Source: Citricoccus sp. CH26A (GTDB lineage Bacteria > Actinomycetota > Actinomycetes > Actinomycetales > Micrococcaceae). Taken from it: a stretch of 64,000 bases of DNA. A program made the position numbers and the translations under genes. Shown here piece by piece: positions 28,012-36,234 of this stretch (position 1 is the first letter of the stretch; every line of letters starts with the position of its first letter). The notes below the pieces were generated by a model that saw only the letters and a program-made list of their open reading frames with translations, had not been told where the DNA came from and did not search any database. The stretch covers positions 1 through 64,000 of the forward strand of contig NZ_AFXQ01000016.1 in NCBI RefSeq assembly GCF_000224415.1. The letters are read 5' to 3'.

Positions 28012-28890
28012 GGCCCGCGAGCGCGCTCCGGAGAAGGACTCCGCTGCGCCCGGGTCCCCGGCGGCGAGGACGCGCTGCTCCCCGGCGTAGATGACGAACC
28101 GCTCGCCGCGCACGAAGCCCGCCAGGGTCATGCCGGCCTCCCGGGCCAGGTCCACCGCGAGCGAGGACGGCGCGGAGACCGAGGCGAGCATCGGCACGCC
28201 CGCCATCAGGGCCTTCTGGGTGAGCTCGAAGCTGGCACGGCCGGAGACCATGAGCACGTGCCCGGACAGCGGGAGCATGTCCTGCAGCAGGGCCCAGCCG
28301 AGCACCTTGTCCACCGCGTTGTGCCGGCCGACGTCCTCCCGGACCGCCACCAGTTCGCCGGTGGCGGCATCGAACAGGCCGGCGGCGTGCAGTCCGCCGG
28401 TGCGGTCGAAGACCTTCTGGCGCTCCCGGAGCACCTCGGGCAGGGACAGCACCGTCTGCTCCGTCACCGTCATCGGGTCCTCGGCCACGGGATAGCGCGT
28501 GGTGGTGCGCACGGAGTCGATGCTGGTGCGGCCGCACAGCCCGCAGGCGCTGGTCATCAGCACGTGGCGTTCCAGCGCCGGGGCGGGTGCCGCCACGTGC
28601 GGGGCCAGCACCACGTCCACCGTGTTGTCCGTCTCCTCGGCCCCGGGTCCGAAGTCCCGTCCGCAGTAGCGGATCGAGGACACCTCGGAGGCCTGGCCGA
28701 TCAGCCCCTCGCTGAGCAGGAAGCCCACGGCCAGGGAGAAGTCCTCGGTGGGGGTGCGCATGGTCACCGCCAGCCGGCGCCCGTTCACCCGTATCTCCAG
28801 CGGTTCCTCCGCGGCCAGCACGTCCGCCCGCGCCTCGCGCCGACCGTCCTTCACGCGCACCACCCGGACCCGCGACTCACTCCTGCTCAT
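28009..28890 (-). CDS. fdhD: FdhD, formate dehydrogenase sulfurtransferase
   Basis: Transfers sulfur to the molybdenum cofactor of formate dehydrogenase, needed for its activity. It is 293 residues. EEPLEIRVNGRRLAVTMRTP, LAVGFLLSEGL, the catalytic Cys pair in SACGLCG, and REDVGRHNAVDKVLGWAL are all conserved. The start is taken at the ATG at 28890; another ATG 15 bases upstream is possible and neither has a strong ribosome site. No formate dehydrogenase subunit is in the window. Confidence 0.93.
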   Translation of the reverse strand: MSRSESRVRVVRVKDGRREARADVLAAEEPLEIRVNGRRLAVTMRTPTEDFSLAVGFLLSEGLIGQASEVSSIRYCGRDFGPGAEETDNTVDVVLAPHVAAPAPALERHVLMTSACGLCGRTSIDSVRTTTRYPVAEDPMTVTEQTVLSLPEVLRERQKVFDRTGGLHAAGLFDAATGELVAVREDVGRHNAVDKVLGWALLQDMLPLSGHVLMVSGRASFELTQKALMAGVPMLASVSAPSSLAVDLAREAGMTLAGFVRGERFVIYAGEQRVLAAGDPGAAESFSGARSRA

Positions 28891-29001
28891 GCACCCATGA
28901 TCCATCCCGGCGGCGGTGCGCCGCCACCGGGACCCACCCCGGCCCGTCGCGGACCGGGACCCGGAGGCGCCCTCCGGGCGTGCGGGGCGAGCCCCCGGGA
29001 C

Positions 29002-29835
29002 CTAGGCGGGACCGGTGACGCGGTCCGCGAACGTCGCGGTCCGGGCGGGGTCCAGCACCGCCGCCGGATGCGGCCCGGCGGACAGCAGCGCCGACCGCAG
29101 GTCCTCGGGGTCCGTGCGTGCGAGCGCACCACCCGCTGCCAGCACCGCGTTGCCGGTCTCCAGCCGGTCCAGCAGCGTCGCGTCGGCCAGCATCCAGGCC
29201 CCGGAGAGTCCCGCGTCGGCGGCCGCGGCCTCCAGCGCCCGGGCCTGCCGGGCCAGGAACCGCAGGCCGGAATCGTCGCCGATGTTCACCAGCAGCACCC
29301 CCTGGCCGCCGAGGCGGTCCAGCAGTTCGCCGTAGAACTCCTCGCCCGTGAGGTGCGCGGCGGCGTCCACCCCGGTGTAGATGTCCAGCACGATCGCGTC
29401 GAACGGCGCATCGTCCAGCCCGGCGAGCTCGGTGCGGGCGTCCCCCGTCACGACCGTCAGTTCCGTCCCCTCGGGCAGGGGGAGTTCGGAGACGACGAAC
29501 GAGGGCAGTTCGCGGTCGAGGTCCACGACGGTCTGGACGGAGCCGGGGCGGACCGCCTGCACGTAGCGCGGCAGGGTGAGCGCCCCGGCGCCCAGGTGCA
29601 GGATGCGGATCGCCCGGGTGGCCGGCCACGCGGCGTCGAGGACGTTGGCCATCCGGCGCAGGTACTCGTACCGGATCCGGGTGGGGTCGGCCAGGTCCAC
29701 GTGGGACTGGACCTGCCCGCCGATCTCCAGGACCCTGCCGTCGTCGTGCTCGTCCGGGATGATCCGGGCCCGCTCGCCGGACACGCTCAGCTGGATACTG
29801 CGGCCGGCGGGACCGGGATCGTCAGGGGGCGTCAT
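29002..29835 (-). CDS. Spermidine-synthase-like methyltransferase-fold protein
   Basis: A 277-residue protein with the Rossmann-type SAM/aminopropyl transferase fold. Residues 35-65 (VLEIGGQVQSHVDLADPTRI, YEYLRRMANVLD) and ILHLGAGALTLPRYV match the spermidine-synthase-like group of actinobacteria. IVLDIYTGVDAAAHL stands where polyamine synthases carry catalytic Asp residues. The N-terminal catalytic half is reduced, so true spermidine synthesis is doubtful. The start overlaps the ABC ATPase stop by 4 bases, so it is translated from the same mRNA as the exporter. Confidence 0.8.
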   Translation of the reverse strand: MTPPDDPGPAGRSIQLSVSGERARIIPDEHDDGRVLEIGGQVQSHVDLADPTRIRYEYLRRMANVLDAAWPATRAIRILHLGAGALTLPRYVQAVRPGSVQTVVDLDRELPSFVVSELPLPEGTELTVVTGDARTELAGLDDAPFDAIVLDIYTGVDAAAHLTGEEFYGELLDRLGGQGVLLVNIGDDSGLRFLARQARALEAAAADAGLSGAWMLADATLLDRLETGNAVLAAGGALARTDPEDLRSALLSAGPHPAAVLDPARTATFADRVTGPA

Positions 29836-30596
29836 GGCCTCAGTGTGACAGACCGGTGATCCACCAGGCGGCCGTCGACCATCTCGACCACGCGGTCGCA
29901 GTGGTCCAGGACGTCGTGGTCGTGGGTGACCATCACGCCGGCGATCCCGCGCTGGTGGCACTGGCGGGCCAGCAGGGCCACGATGTCCTGGCTGCGCCGG
30001 CGGTCCAGCGCAGCGGTCGGCTCGTCCACCAGCAGCAGGCTGGGTTCGTTCACCAGGGCCCGGGCGATGCCCACGCGCTGGCGTTCCCCGCCGGAGAGCT
30101 GTCCCGGGCGGTGGCCCGCCCGGTGCCCCATGTCCACCGCCTCGAGCAACGGCGCCGGGTCGAAGGACCGGGACCGGCCGCCGCGGTGGGCGATCCGGCG
30201 GGCCAGCCGCAGCTGATCGGCTGCGGTGAGGGCCGGGACGAGGTTGCCGGACTGGAAGACGAAGCCGAGGTGGCGCCGCCGGAACGCGGCCAGCTGTCCC
30301 TGTCCGCGCAGGCCGGCCAGGTCCTGCCCGAGCACCTCGACGACGCCGGAGGTGGGTGTGGCCAGTGCTCCCGCCACGGCGAGCAGGGAGGACTTGCCGG
30401 CCCCGGACGGGCCGATGACGGCCACGAACTCCCCGGGGGTGACGCTGAGGTCGACACGGTCGAGGGCGCGGACCCTCTCCCCGCCGTCGCCGACCTCGAG
30501 GGTGACGTCACGCAGGTGCAGGCCGAGGATCCCGGCCGGGCCCGGGGCGGACCGGTCCTGTGCGGGCTCGCGGTGGTGGTCGACGGTGGTGCTCAT
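29832..30596 (-). CDS. ABC transporter ATP-binding protein (MacB/LolD type)
   Basis: A 254-residue ATPase. Walker A GPSGAGKSS at 62-70, signature LSGGERQRVGIARAL, Walker B LLLVDEPTAALD, and the H-loop in VMVTHDHDVLDHCD. It pairs with the FtsX-type permease directly upstream (4-base overlap) and with the downstream spermidine-synthase-like gene (4-base overlap). Confidence 0.93.
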   Translation of the reverse strand: MSTTVDHHREPAQDRSAPGPAGILGLHLRDVTLEVGDGGERVRALDRVDLSVTPGEFVAVIGPSGAGKSSLLAVAGALATPTSGVVEVLGQDLAGLRGQGQLAAFRRRHLGFVFQSGNLVPALTAADQLRLARRIAHRGGRSRSFDPAPLLEAVDMGHRAGHRPGQLSGGERQRVGIARALVNEPSLLLVDEPTAALDRRRSQDIVALLARQCHQRGIAGVMVTHDHDVLDHCDRVVEMVDGRLVDHRSVTLRP

Positions 30597-31756
30597 CGGT
30601 TGCCTCCCAGGGCAGAGATCGGTTCGATGCGGGTCACGCGCAGCACGGCCACGGCGGCTCCCACCAGCCCCAGCAGGATCGTCAGCGCCGAGGCGACGGC
30701 GATGGGCTGGGCCTCGAGGGCGAACGGCATCCCCTCGGGCATCAGCGAGCCGAGCCCGACGCCGGCCGCGACACCGAGGGCGGTGAAGGAGACCAGCAGG
30801 ATGGAGGCCTGGGCCAGGCCGTCACGCAGCAGGTATCCGGCCGAGGCGCCCATGGCCCTCAGCACGGCGAGCTCGTGCCCGCGCTGGATGGTCCAGACGG
30901 TGAAGAAGGCGCCGACCACGAGGGCCCCGATGGCGTACAGGAAGACCTGGATCATGCTCAGGGTCATGGTCTCGGCCTGGTACCCGGGAGAGGCGTTGAA
31001 CGACTCCTCCAGGGACAGGGTGGTCGTGGTGGCCGCCGTGTCCCCGGCGGCGAACGCCTCGGCAGAGCCGGCCGCCAGCTCCGAGCCCTCCGCCCCCTGC
31101 AGGGCGATGACCGAGGCCTGGTCGAAGTCCAGGGTGGCCAGGTGCGCGTCGGTGGGAGCCTCCCCGTCCGGGGCCTGGCCGGCGGCGATCAGCTGCCAGG
31201 TGGCCAGGGGAAGGTAGGCGATGTCCACGTGACCGAAGGTCGCCTGGCCCTCGGTGAAGCCGACGACCTCGAGTTCGGTGTTGATCCGGTCCAGGGTGAT
31301 GACGGTGCCGACGTCGATGCCCTCGCCCCGCAGGCTCTCCGAGACCACGATGCCGGCCGGCCTGTCCAGGGCGTCGCCGTCAGCCGGCTCGGGTGCCAGG
31401 AACCCGTCCGGTTCCACCCCGAACATGGTGAGGTCGACCTGCTGCCCGTCGTCGGTGACGGCGTTCATGATCGAGGTGCCCATGAGTTCTGCCTCCGCCA
31501 CGTCCGGCTGGCCGCGCCAGGCGGCGAGCTGGTCCGTGTCCACGACGGACCGGGAGAAGGCGTTGTCGGTCTTGGTGCCCTCATCGAAGGCGAAGGCGGA
31601 GACGGGCAGGGACTTCAGCCCCGAGACGCCGTCGTTCACGAGTCCGGAGGAGAGACCGGAGAGCAACACCATGAGGATGGCGATGAGGCCGATGACCAGG
31701 CCCATCAGGCTGAAACGGCCACGGGCGAAGGCCAATTCACGCAGTGCGAGGAACAT
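30593..31756 (-). CDS. ABC transporter permease, FtsX/MacB family
   Basis: A 387-residue permease. One N-terminal helix (LMGLVIGLIAILMVLLSGLSSG) is followed by a large extracytoplasmic domain (about 45-260). Three C-terminal helices (ALVVGAFFTVWTI, LVSFTALGVAAGVGLG, ALTILLGLVGAAVAVLRV) complete the MacB/FtsX layout. The substrate is unknown. It is the first gene of the three-gene operon and lies under the paired TetR-type operators at 31784-31818. Confidence 0.92.
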   Translation of the reverse strand: MFLALRELAFARGRFSLMGLVIGLIAILMVLLSGLSSGLVNDGVSGLKSLPVSAFAFDEGTKTDNAFSRSVVDTDQLAAWRGQPDVAEAELMGTSIMNAVTDDGQQVDLTMFGVEPDGFLAPEPADGDALDRPAGIVVSESLRGEGIDVGTVITLDRINTELEVVGFTEGQATFGHVDIAYLPLATWQLIAAGQAPDGEAPTDAHLATLDFDQASVIALQGAEGSELAAGSAEAFAAGDTAATTTTLSLEESFNASPGYQAETMTLSMIQVFLYAIGALVVGAFFTVWTIQRGHELAVLRAMGASAGYLLRDGLAQASILLVSFTALGVAAGVGLGSLMPEGMPFALEAQPIAVASALTILLGLVGAAVAVLRVTRIEPISALGGNR

Positions 31757-31783
31757 GGGGAAGGAGTCCTTCAGTCAATTATG

Positions 31784-31818
31784 CGACAGAGTGTCGAGAA
31801 GATATCGACAGTGTGTCA
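31784..31818. promoter_or_regulatory. Paired TetR-type operators
   Basis: Two inverted repeats, CGACA-GAG-TGTCG (31784-31796) and CGACA-GTG-TGTCA (31806-31818), are centred 22 bases apart, two helical turns. They lie between the tetR gene end and the ABC permease start, in the exporter promoter region. A third copy with one change is at 32561. They fit cooperative binding of two TetR dimers. Confidence 0.7.
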
Positions 31819-31891
31819 TGAAGGCTGGCCCCACCGGAAATCCGGCTCCGCCTCGGCGGAAGCCCCGCCCGGGCATCCCGCCTCGAGCTCG

Positions 31892-32488
31892 TCAGTCGAT
31901 CGTTCCCCGCCCGCCGTGCTCGCGCACCATGGGCCCCAGGACCACCTGAAGGTGCCCCAGGGCCGCCTCGAGGTCCTGACCGGACTCCAGCAGCAGCGTG
32001 GCACCGTGGACCACGGCGTTGACCAGCTCGGCGACCTGCGCCGGGGACTCGACGTCCAGTCGCTCCAGCGTCTGCACCAGGGGTTGCTGGACCTCCCGGT
32101 GCATCCGCGCGGCCTGTTCGTCCAGTTCCTCCCCGGGAGCCAGCGCCGCCAGGGCGCTGCCCACCGCGTGCGCCCCCTCCGCGACGAGCGAGACGTTCGC
32201 CGCGGCATAGGCCATGAGCCGGTCGGCCTCGGTGGGGGCCTGGTCCATGGCACCGGAGATCCGTTCGGTCCAGCGAGGGTAGACGTCACGGACCATGGCC
32301 TGCAGCAGCTCCTGCTTGGACGTGAAGTACTGGTAGATGCTGGTGCGGGCGAGCCCGGCGCGCTGGGCGACCTGGGACAGGGAGGGCGCCTCCCCCGTTT
32401 CCGTCAGCAGGTCATGGGCGGCGTCCAACAGGGCTCGCTCCCGGGCGGCGCGATGCTCCGCAACGGTGGGTTCGCTGATGCGTGGCAT
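31892..32488 (-). CDS. TetR-family transcriptional regulator
   Basis: A 198-residue repressor. The N-terminal HTH is SLSQVAQRAGLARTSIYQYFTSKQELL, and the C-terminal ligand domain is helical. It is immediately upstream of the exporter operon on the same strand and divergent from a small membrane protein gene. Operator-like palindromes lie on both sides. A TAGGGT -10 lies 8 bases before the ATG at 32488, so this mRNA has almost no leader. Confidence 0.92.
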   Translation of the reverse strand: MPRISEPTVAEHRAARERALLDAAHDLLTETGEAPSLSQVAQRAGLARTSIYQYFTSKQELLQAMVRDVYPRWTERISGAMDQAPTEADRLMAYAAANVSLVAEGAHAVGSALAALAPGEELDEQAARMHREVQQPLVQTLERLDVESPAQVAELVNAVVHGATLLLESGQDLEAALGHLQVVLGPMVREHGGRGTID

Positions 32489-32560
32489 GAGTCCACACCC
32501 TACTCCGGCCGCCCTCGACGGCCCGCCCCCCAACGTGCCGCGGAGCCACGCCCTTCTTTT

Positions 32561-32588
32561 CGACAGCGCGTCGGCATCTCTGTAGGCT
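32561..32588 (+). promoter_or_regulatory. TetR-type operator and -10 of small membrane protein gene
   Basis: CGACA-GCG-CGTCG (32561-32573) repeats the palindrome found in front of the exporter, with one changed base. It covers the expected -35 position of a promoter whose -10 is TAGGCT (32583-32588), 8 bases before the ATG at 32597. Repression by the neighbouring TetR protein is inferred. Confidence 0.6.
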
Positions 32589-32596
32589 GGCTGACC

Positions 32597-32950
32597 ATGG
32601 ACTTTCTGCATTCCGCCTCCCTGTTCCTGCACATCCTCGGCGCCGCCGCCCTCCTCGGCGGCTGGTTGGCCATGTTCCGCCGGCCCACCGTGTCCTCGTG
32701 GCAACACCTCGGGGCGTGGGTGCAGTTGGTCACCGGCGTCCTGCTGGTCGGCCTGCTCGAGATGAACGACGACGCCGGGCCGGTCAACCACGCGAAGATC
32801 GCCGTCAAGCTCGTGGTGCTCCTCGCCGTCCTGGTGGCGGCCGTGATGGGTCGCCGCCGCGTCCGCCGGGGGCAGGACGTCCCCACCGGCATGGCCCACG
32901 CCGTCGGCGGGCTCACCCTGGTCAACATCGCCATCGCCGTGTTCTGGTGA
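32597..32950 (+). CDS. Small four-helix membrane protein, unknown function
   Basis: A 117-residue integral membrane protein with four hydrophobic segments: LHSASLFLHILGAAALLGG, AWVQLVTGVLLVGLLEM, IAVKLVVLLAVLVAAVMG and VGGLTLVNIAIAVFW. A His in the first helix and HAK before the third are noteworthy, because similar small proteins of this type may bind haem. No named family was recognised with certainty. Its promoter carries the TetR-type palindrome, so it probably belongs to the exporter regulon. Confidence 0.75.
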   Translation: MDFLHSASLFLHILGAAALLGGWLAMFRRPTVSSWQHLGAWVQLVTGVLLVGLLEMNDDAGPVNHAKIAVKLVVLLAVLVAAVMGRRRVRRGQDVPTGMAHAVGGLTLVNIAIAVFW

Positions 32951-32957
32951 CCGGGTC

Positions 32958-33117
32958 CTGCTGGTGGCCGCGGTCTACCTGCTGTTCCTGATCCGCAAGG
33001 ACATCCGCTTCCTGGGCACGGCTGTCGATCATCGGCTTCGCCGCCCTGGTGTTCAACTTCACCATCGTCAACACCTACTTCCCCGGCCTGCACTCCTACG
33101 CCTGCATCCCGGAATGA
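32958..33117 (+). pseudogene. Frameshifted remnant resembling the C-terminus of CcsB/ResC
   Basis: After the previous gene a hydrophobic stretch is readable in one frame (VAAVYLLFLIRKDIRFLGT). It continues in another frame as SIIGFAALVFNFTIVNTYFP and GLHSYA to a stop at 33115. The second part is the typical end of the cytochrome c biogenesis protein CcsB (ResC). The whole gene and its partners are absent, so this is a decayed fragment, left by deletion or recombination. The first part is less certainly from the same gene. Confidence 0.5.
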
Positions 33118-33159
33118 CCACCACCCCACCCCGGCAGGCCGGTGCAGCCCCGTCCGGAC

Positions 33160-33165
33160 TAGGGT
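33160..33165 (+). promoter_or_regulatory. -10 element, leaderless start of moeB
   Basis: TAGGGT ends 6 bases before the moeB ATG. It would drive the moeB-moeA-moaC-mobA-moaD operon as a leaderless mRNA. Confidence 0.5.
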
Positions 33166-33171
33166 GGGACC

Positions 33172-34290
33172 ATGTCCAGCGCACAGCCGTACGAACGCAC
33201 CCTGCGCCAGCGGACCCTGCCGCAGGTCGGGGACTCCGGACAACAGTTGCTGGCCGGTGCCTCCGTGGCGGTGGTCGGTGCCGGCGGCCTGGGCTCGCCG
33301 GTCATCCAGTACCTCGCCGCAGCCGGCATCGGCACCCTGCACGTCATCGACGACGATCACGTGGAGCTCAGCAACCTGAACCGGCAGACCCTGCACGGGG
33401 TGGACACCCTCGGGGCACCGAAGACCGACGGGGCGGTGGCGGCCGCCGCACGCCTGTCCCCCGAGACCACCGTGGTCCCCCACGCCGTGCGCCTCACCGA
33501 TGCCAACGCCCGCGAACTGCTGGGGTCGGCCGACGTCATCATCGACGGCAGCGATTCCTTCCAGACCCGGTTCGTCGTCCACCGCGCCGCCCTCGCCCTG
33601 GGCCTGCCCGTGGTCTTCGGCGCCCTGTTCCAGTGGAACGCCCAGGTCACCGTGTTCTGGTCCGTCCCGCCGGCCGGTTCGGGACTGGCCCCGGTGGTGC
33701 TGACCGACGTGTTCCCGGACAACGCGGCAACCCATGCCTCGCCCGGTTGCGCCGAGGCCGGGGTGCTGGGCGCCGTCGTCGGGATCACCGGTTCCTTCCT
33801 GGCCCTGGAGACGATCAAGCTCATCCTCGGCACCGGTCGGCCGCTGGTGGGACGGATGCTGCTGGTGGACGGCCTCGCCGGCACCACCGCCGAGATCCCG
33901 CTGGCCGGCCCCCCTGTCCCCTCGACCCGCGCCCCGTCGACCCCCGCCGCGCCGGCCGCCACCGCGCCGGCACCGGGACCGATCGCCCCGGAGGACACAC
34001 CCCCGCAGGCCCTGTGGATCGACGTCCGCCGTCCCGAGGAGTCCGCCGAACGCCCCGGGCCCGGCGGCGCCGTGCTGCTTCCCCTGGACCGGGTGCTGCG
34101 CCTGGACCGTGGTCCGGACGCGCCCCTGCCACCGGACCACCCGCTGGCCGGTCTCGCCCGCGACCGGCCCCTGCTGCCGTTCTGCGCCGCCGGCCCGCGC
34201 AGCGCCACCGCCGCCCGGCACCTGGCCGGTCTCGGCTGGCCGGTGGCCGGGTACCTCGACGGCGGGTTGCCGGGAGCGTTCCGTGCCTGA
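33172..34290 (+). CDS. moeB: MoeB-like adenylyltransferase with C-terminal rhodanese domain
   Basis: Adenylates the C-terminal Gly of MoaD so that sulfur can be attached for molybdopterin synthesis. It is 372 residues. The ThiF/MoeB domain has VAVVGAGGLGSPVIQYLAAAG near 32-52, HVELSNLNRQ, and ADVIIDGSDSFQTR. An Ala/Pro-rich linker (about 245-270) leads to a rhodanese domain with LPFCAAGPRSATAARHL, whose Cys could carry persulfide. The zinc-binding CxxC pairs of E. coli MoeB are not evident. It is the first gene of the molybdenum cofactor operon. Confidence 0.92.
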   Translation: MSSAQPYERTLRQRTLPQVGDSGQQLLAGASVAVVGAGGLGSPVIQYLAAAGIGTLHVIDDDHVELSNLNRQTLHGVDTLGAPKTDGAVAAAARLSPETTVVPHAVRLTDANARELLGSADVIIDGSDSFQTRFVVHRAALALGLPVVFGALFQWNAQVTVFWSVPPAGSGLAPVVLTDVFPDNAATHASPGCAEAGVLGAVVGITGSFLALETIKLILGTGRPLVGRMLLVDGLAGTTAEIPLAGPPVPSTRAPSTPAAPAATAPAPGPIAPEDTPPQALWIDVRRPEESAERPGPGGAVLLPLDRVLRLDRGPDAPLPPDHPLAGLARDRPLLPFCAAGPRSATAARHLAGLGWPVAGYLDGGLPGAFRA

Positions 34291-35688
34291 GTTCCACTAC
34301 ATCCCGGTCGCCGACCACCAGGCGCGCGTCCTGCGCGTGGTCCCCCTCCTGGCGGAGGACACGCTCGACCTCGAGGACGCCGCCGGCCACACCCTGGCCC
34401 GGGACGCCGTCGCCGCCCTGGACCTGCCGCCCTGGGACAACTCGGCCATGGACGGGTACGCCGTCCGGTCCGCGGACACCACCTCCGCCACCACGGACGC
34501 CCCCGTGCGGCTCGACGTCGTCGCCGAGCTGCCCGCCGGAACCGACCTCGACCCGCCGCTGGGGCCGGGCCAGGCCGCCAGGATCATGACCGGGGCCCCG
34601 CTGCCCACGGACGCGGACTCCGTCGTGCCCCTGGAGGACACCGTGGGATGGGACCCGGCCGCACCGACCGCGGGGACCACCCGGCCGGACCACGTGGAGC
34701 TGGGCGCACCGGTCGCGGCCGGCCGTCACGTCCGTCCCCGGGGTGACGACGTCCGGGCCGGGCACCGGGTGGCCTCCGCGGGACAGGAACTGGCCCCGCA
34801 CCGGCTCTCCGCGGTGGCCGCCGCGGGCATCGCCGCGGTGACGGTGCGGCGCCGGCCGCGCGTGGTGGTCGTGAGCACGGGCAGTGAACTGGTCGCCCCG
34901 GGTGAACCGGTGCGCCGGGGGCAGATCCCCGACTCGAACTCCCACCTGCTCACCGCCCTGGTCCGCGCCAGCGGTGGCGAGGTGGTCCACCGTGGACAGG
35001 TCTCCGACGACCCGGCCCGGTTGCGGGACCTGCTGGGGTCCACGGCGGCAGACAGCGACGCGGTCATCGTCACCGGCGGGGCCAGCGTGGGCGCCCATGA
35101 CGTCGCCCGTCTCGTCCTGGCCCCGGACGCGGCCGGCGGGGTGCCGCTGGAGCGCCGTCCTGCCGTCCACGCCTCCCCGGGGGACGGTTCGCCCTCCCCC
35201 GCGGGACCGGCGGCGGCCCGGAGACCCCCACGGACCCCCTGGACCCCCTGGACCCCGTCGATGACCGCGCGGTCCGCTTCGACCGGGTCGCCGTGCAGCC
35301 CGGCAAGCCACAGGGGTTCGGGCTCCTGCCGGACGGCCGGCCCGTCTGGTCCCTGCCCGGGAACCCGGTCAGCGCCTGGGTGAGCTACCTGGTGTTCGTC
35401 GAGCCCGGACTGCTGGCCATGCAGGACCGGGCGAAACCGTTGGCGGACTGGCGGCCCGTCACCGCGGACGAGGGGTGGCGCTCCCCGCCGCGCCGCGAGC
35501 AGTTCGTGCCGGTCCGCGTGGTCTCCGCGCCCGGTGAACCGGTGCGGGTGGCCCAGGCGACCGAACGGGGCTCCGGCTCCCACCTGGCCGGCCGCATGGC
35601 CCGCGCCACCGGCCTGGTGCGCGTCCCGGACGCCACGACCGAGGTGTCCGCCGGGGACACCGTCCTCTACCGAGCCCTGGAGGCCTGA
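34283..35688 (+). pseudogene. moeA: moeA, molybdopterin molybdotransferase, with internal frameshift
   Basis: MoeA inserts molybdate into adenylated molybdopterin. The N-terminal part reads from the GTG at 34283: DNSAMDGYAVRS, ARIMTGAPLPTDAD, STGSEL, PDSNSHLL and VIVTGGASVGAHDVARLVL are all present. Beyond about 35150 this frame turns into Pro/Arg-rich nonsense and runs to 35383. The rest continues one base back, through DPLDPLDPVDD to QPGKPQGFG, LPGNPVSAWVSYLVF and the family C-terminus, ending at 35688. One missing base (or two extra) between about 35150 and 35225 would restore the gene. That segment holds homopolymer G and C runs and a GGACCCCCT repeat, so a sequencing error is as likely as a true mutation. 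It overlaps moeB by 8 bases and moaC by one. Confidence 0.9.
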
Positions 35689-36233
35689 TGACACCCGCTG
35701 AGCATTCCACCCCCGAGACCGCCGCGGCCACCAGTTCGCCCGGGGCCTCCGGAGCCGACGGCTTCACCCACCTGGACGGCGACGGTTCCGCCCGGATGGT
35801 GGACGTGACCGAGAAGTCCCCCACCGTGCGTGCCGCCACCGCGGAGGCCACGGTACTGGTCTCCCCCGAGGTCCTCGCCGCGCTCACCGGGGGCACCGTG
35901 CCCAAGGGCGACGTCTGGGCGGTGGCCCGGATCGCCGGCATCCAGGCCGCCAAGCGGTGCGCCGAGCTGTTGCCCCTGGCGCACGTGATCGGCGTGCACG
36001 GGGCCACCGTGGACTTCGAGGTCGGCCAGGACCGCATCCGCATCATCGCCACCACCCGCACGGCAGACCGGACCGGAGTGGAGATGGAGGCGCTCACCGC
36101 CGCCTCCGTGGCCGGGTTGGCCATGGTGGACATGGTCAAGGGCCTGGACCGATCGGTCGAGCTGACCGGGATCCGGTTGCTGGAGAAGACCGGTGGCCGC
36201 TCAGGGACCTGGCGGCGCGGAGACCGCGCGTGA
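35688..36233 (+). CDS. moaC: Cyclic pyranopterin monophosphate synthase MoaC
   Basis: With MoaA converts GTP to cyclic pyranopterin monophosphate. It is 181 residues. FTHLDGDGSARMVDVTEK, KGDVWAVARIAGIQAAKRC, GVEMEALTAASVAGLAMVDMVK and the end LLEKTGGRSG match MoaC. The loop that reads PLCHP in E. coli reads PLAHV here. The His and the Asp/Lys of VDMVK are kept, so activity is expected. An N-terminal extension of about 25 residues is Ala/Thr-rich. The ATG overlaps the moeA stop (TGATG). Confidence 0.95.
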   Translation: MTPAEHSTPETAAATSSPGASGADGFTHLDGDGSARMVDVTEKSPTVRAATAEATVLVSPEVLAALTGGTVPKGDVWAVARIAGIQAAKRCAELLPLAHVIGVHGATVDFEVGQDRIRIIATTRTADRTGVEMEALTAASVAGLAMVDMVKGLDRSVELTGIRLLEKTGGRSGTWRRGDRA

Positions 36234-36234
36234 G

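Noticed and set aside
29002-29835. Annotating a true spermidine synthase (speE)
   Set aside because: The catalytic Asp positions and substrate loop are not convincing and no other polyamine gene is present.
35293-35688. The second part of moeA as a separate small gene
   Set aside because: It has no ribosome site, begins in the middle of a conserved MoeA motif, and continues the family sequence of the first part.
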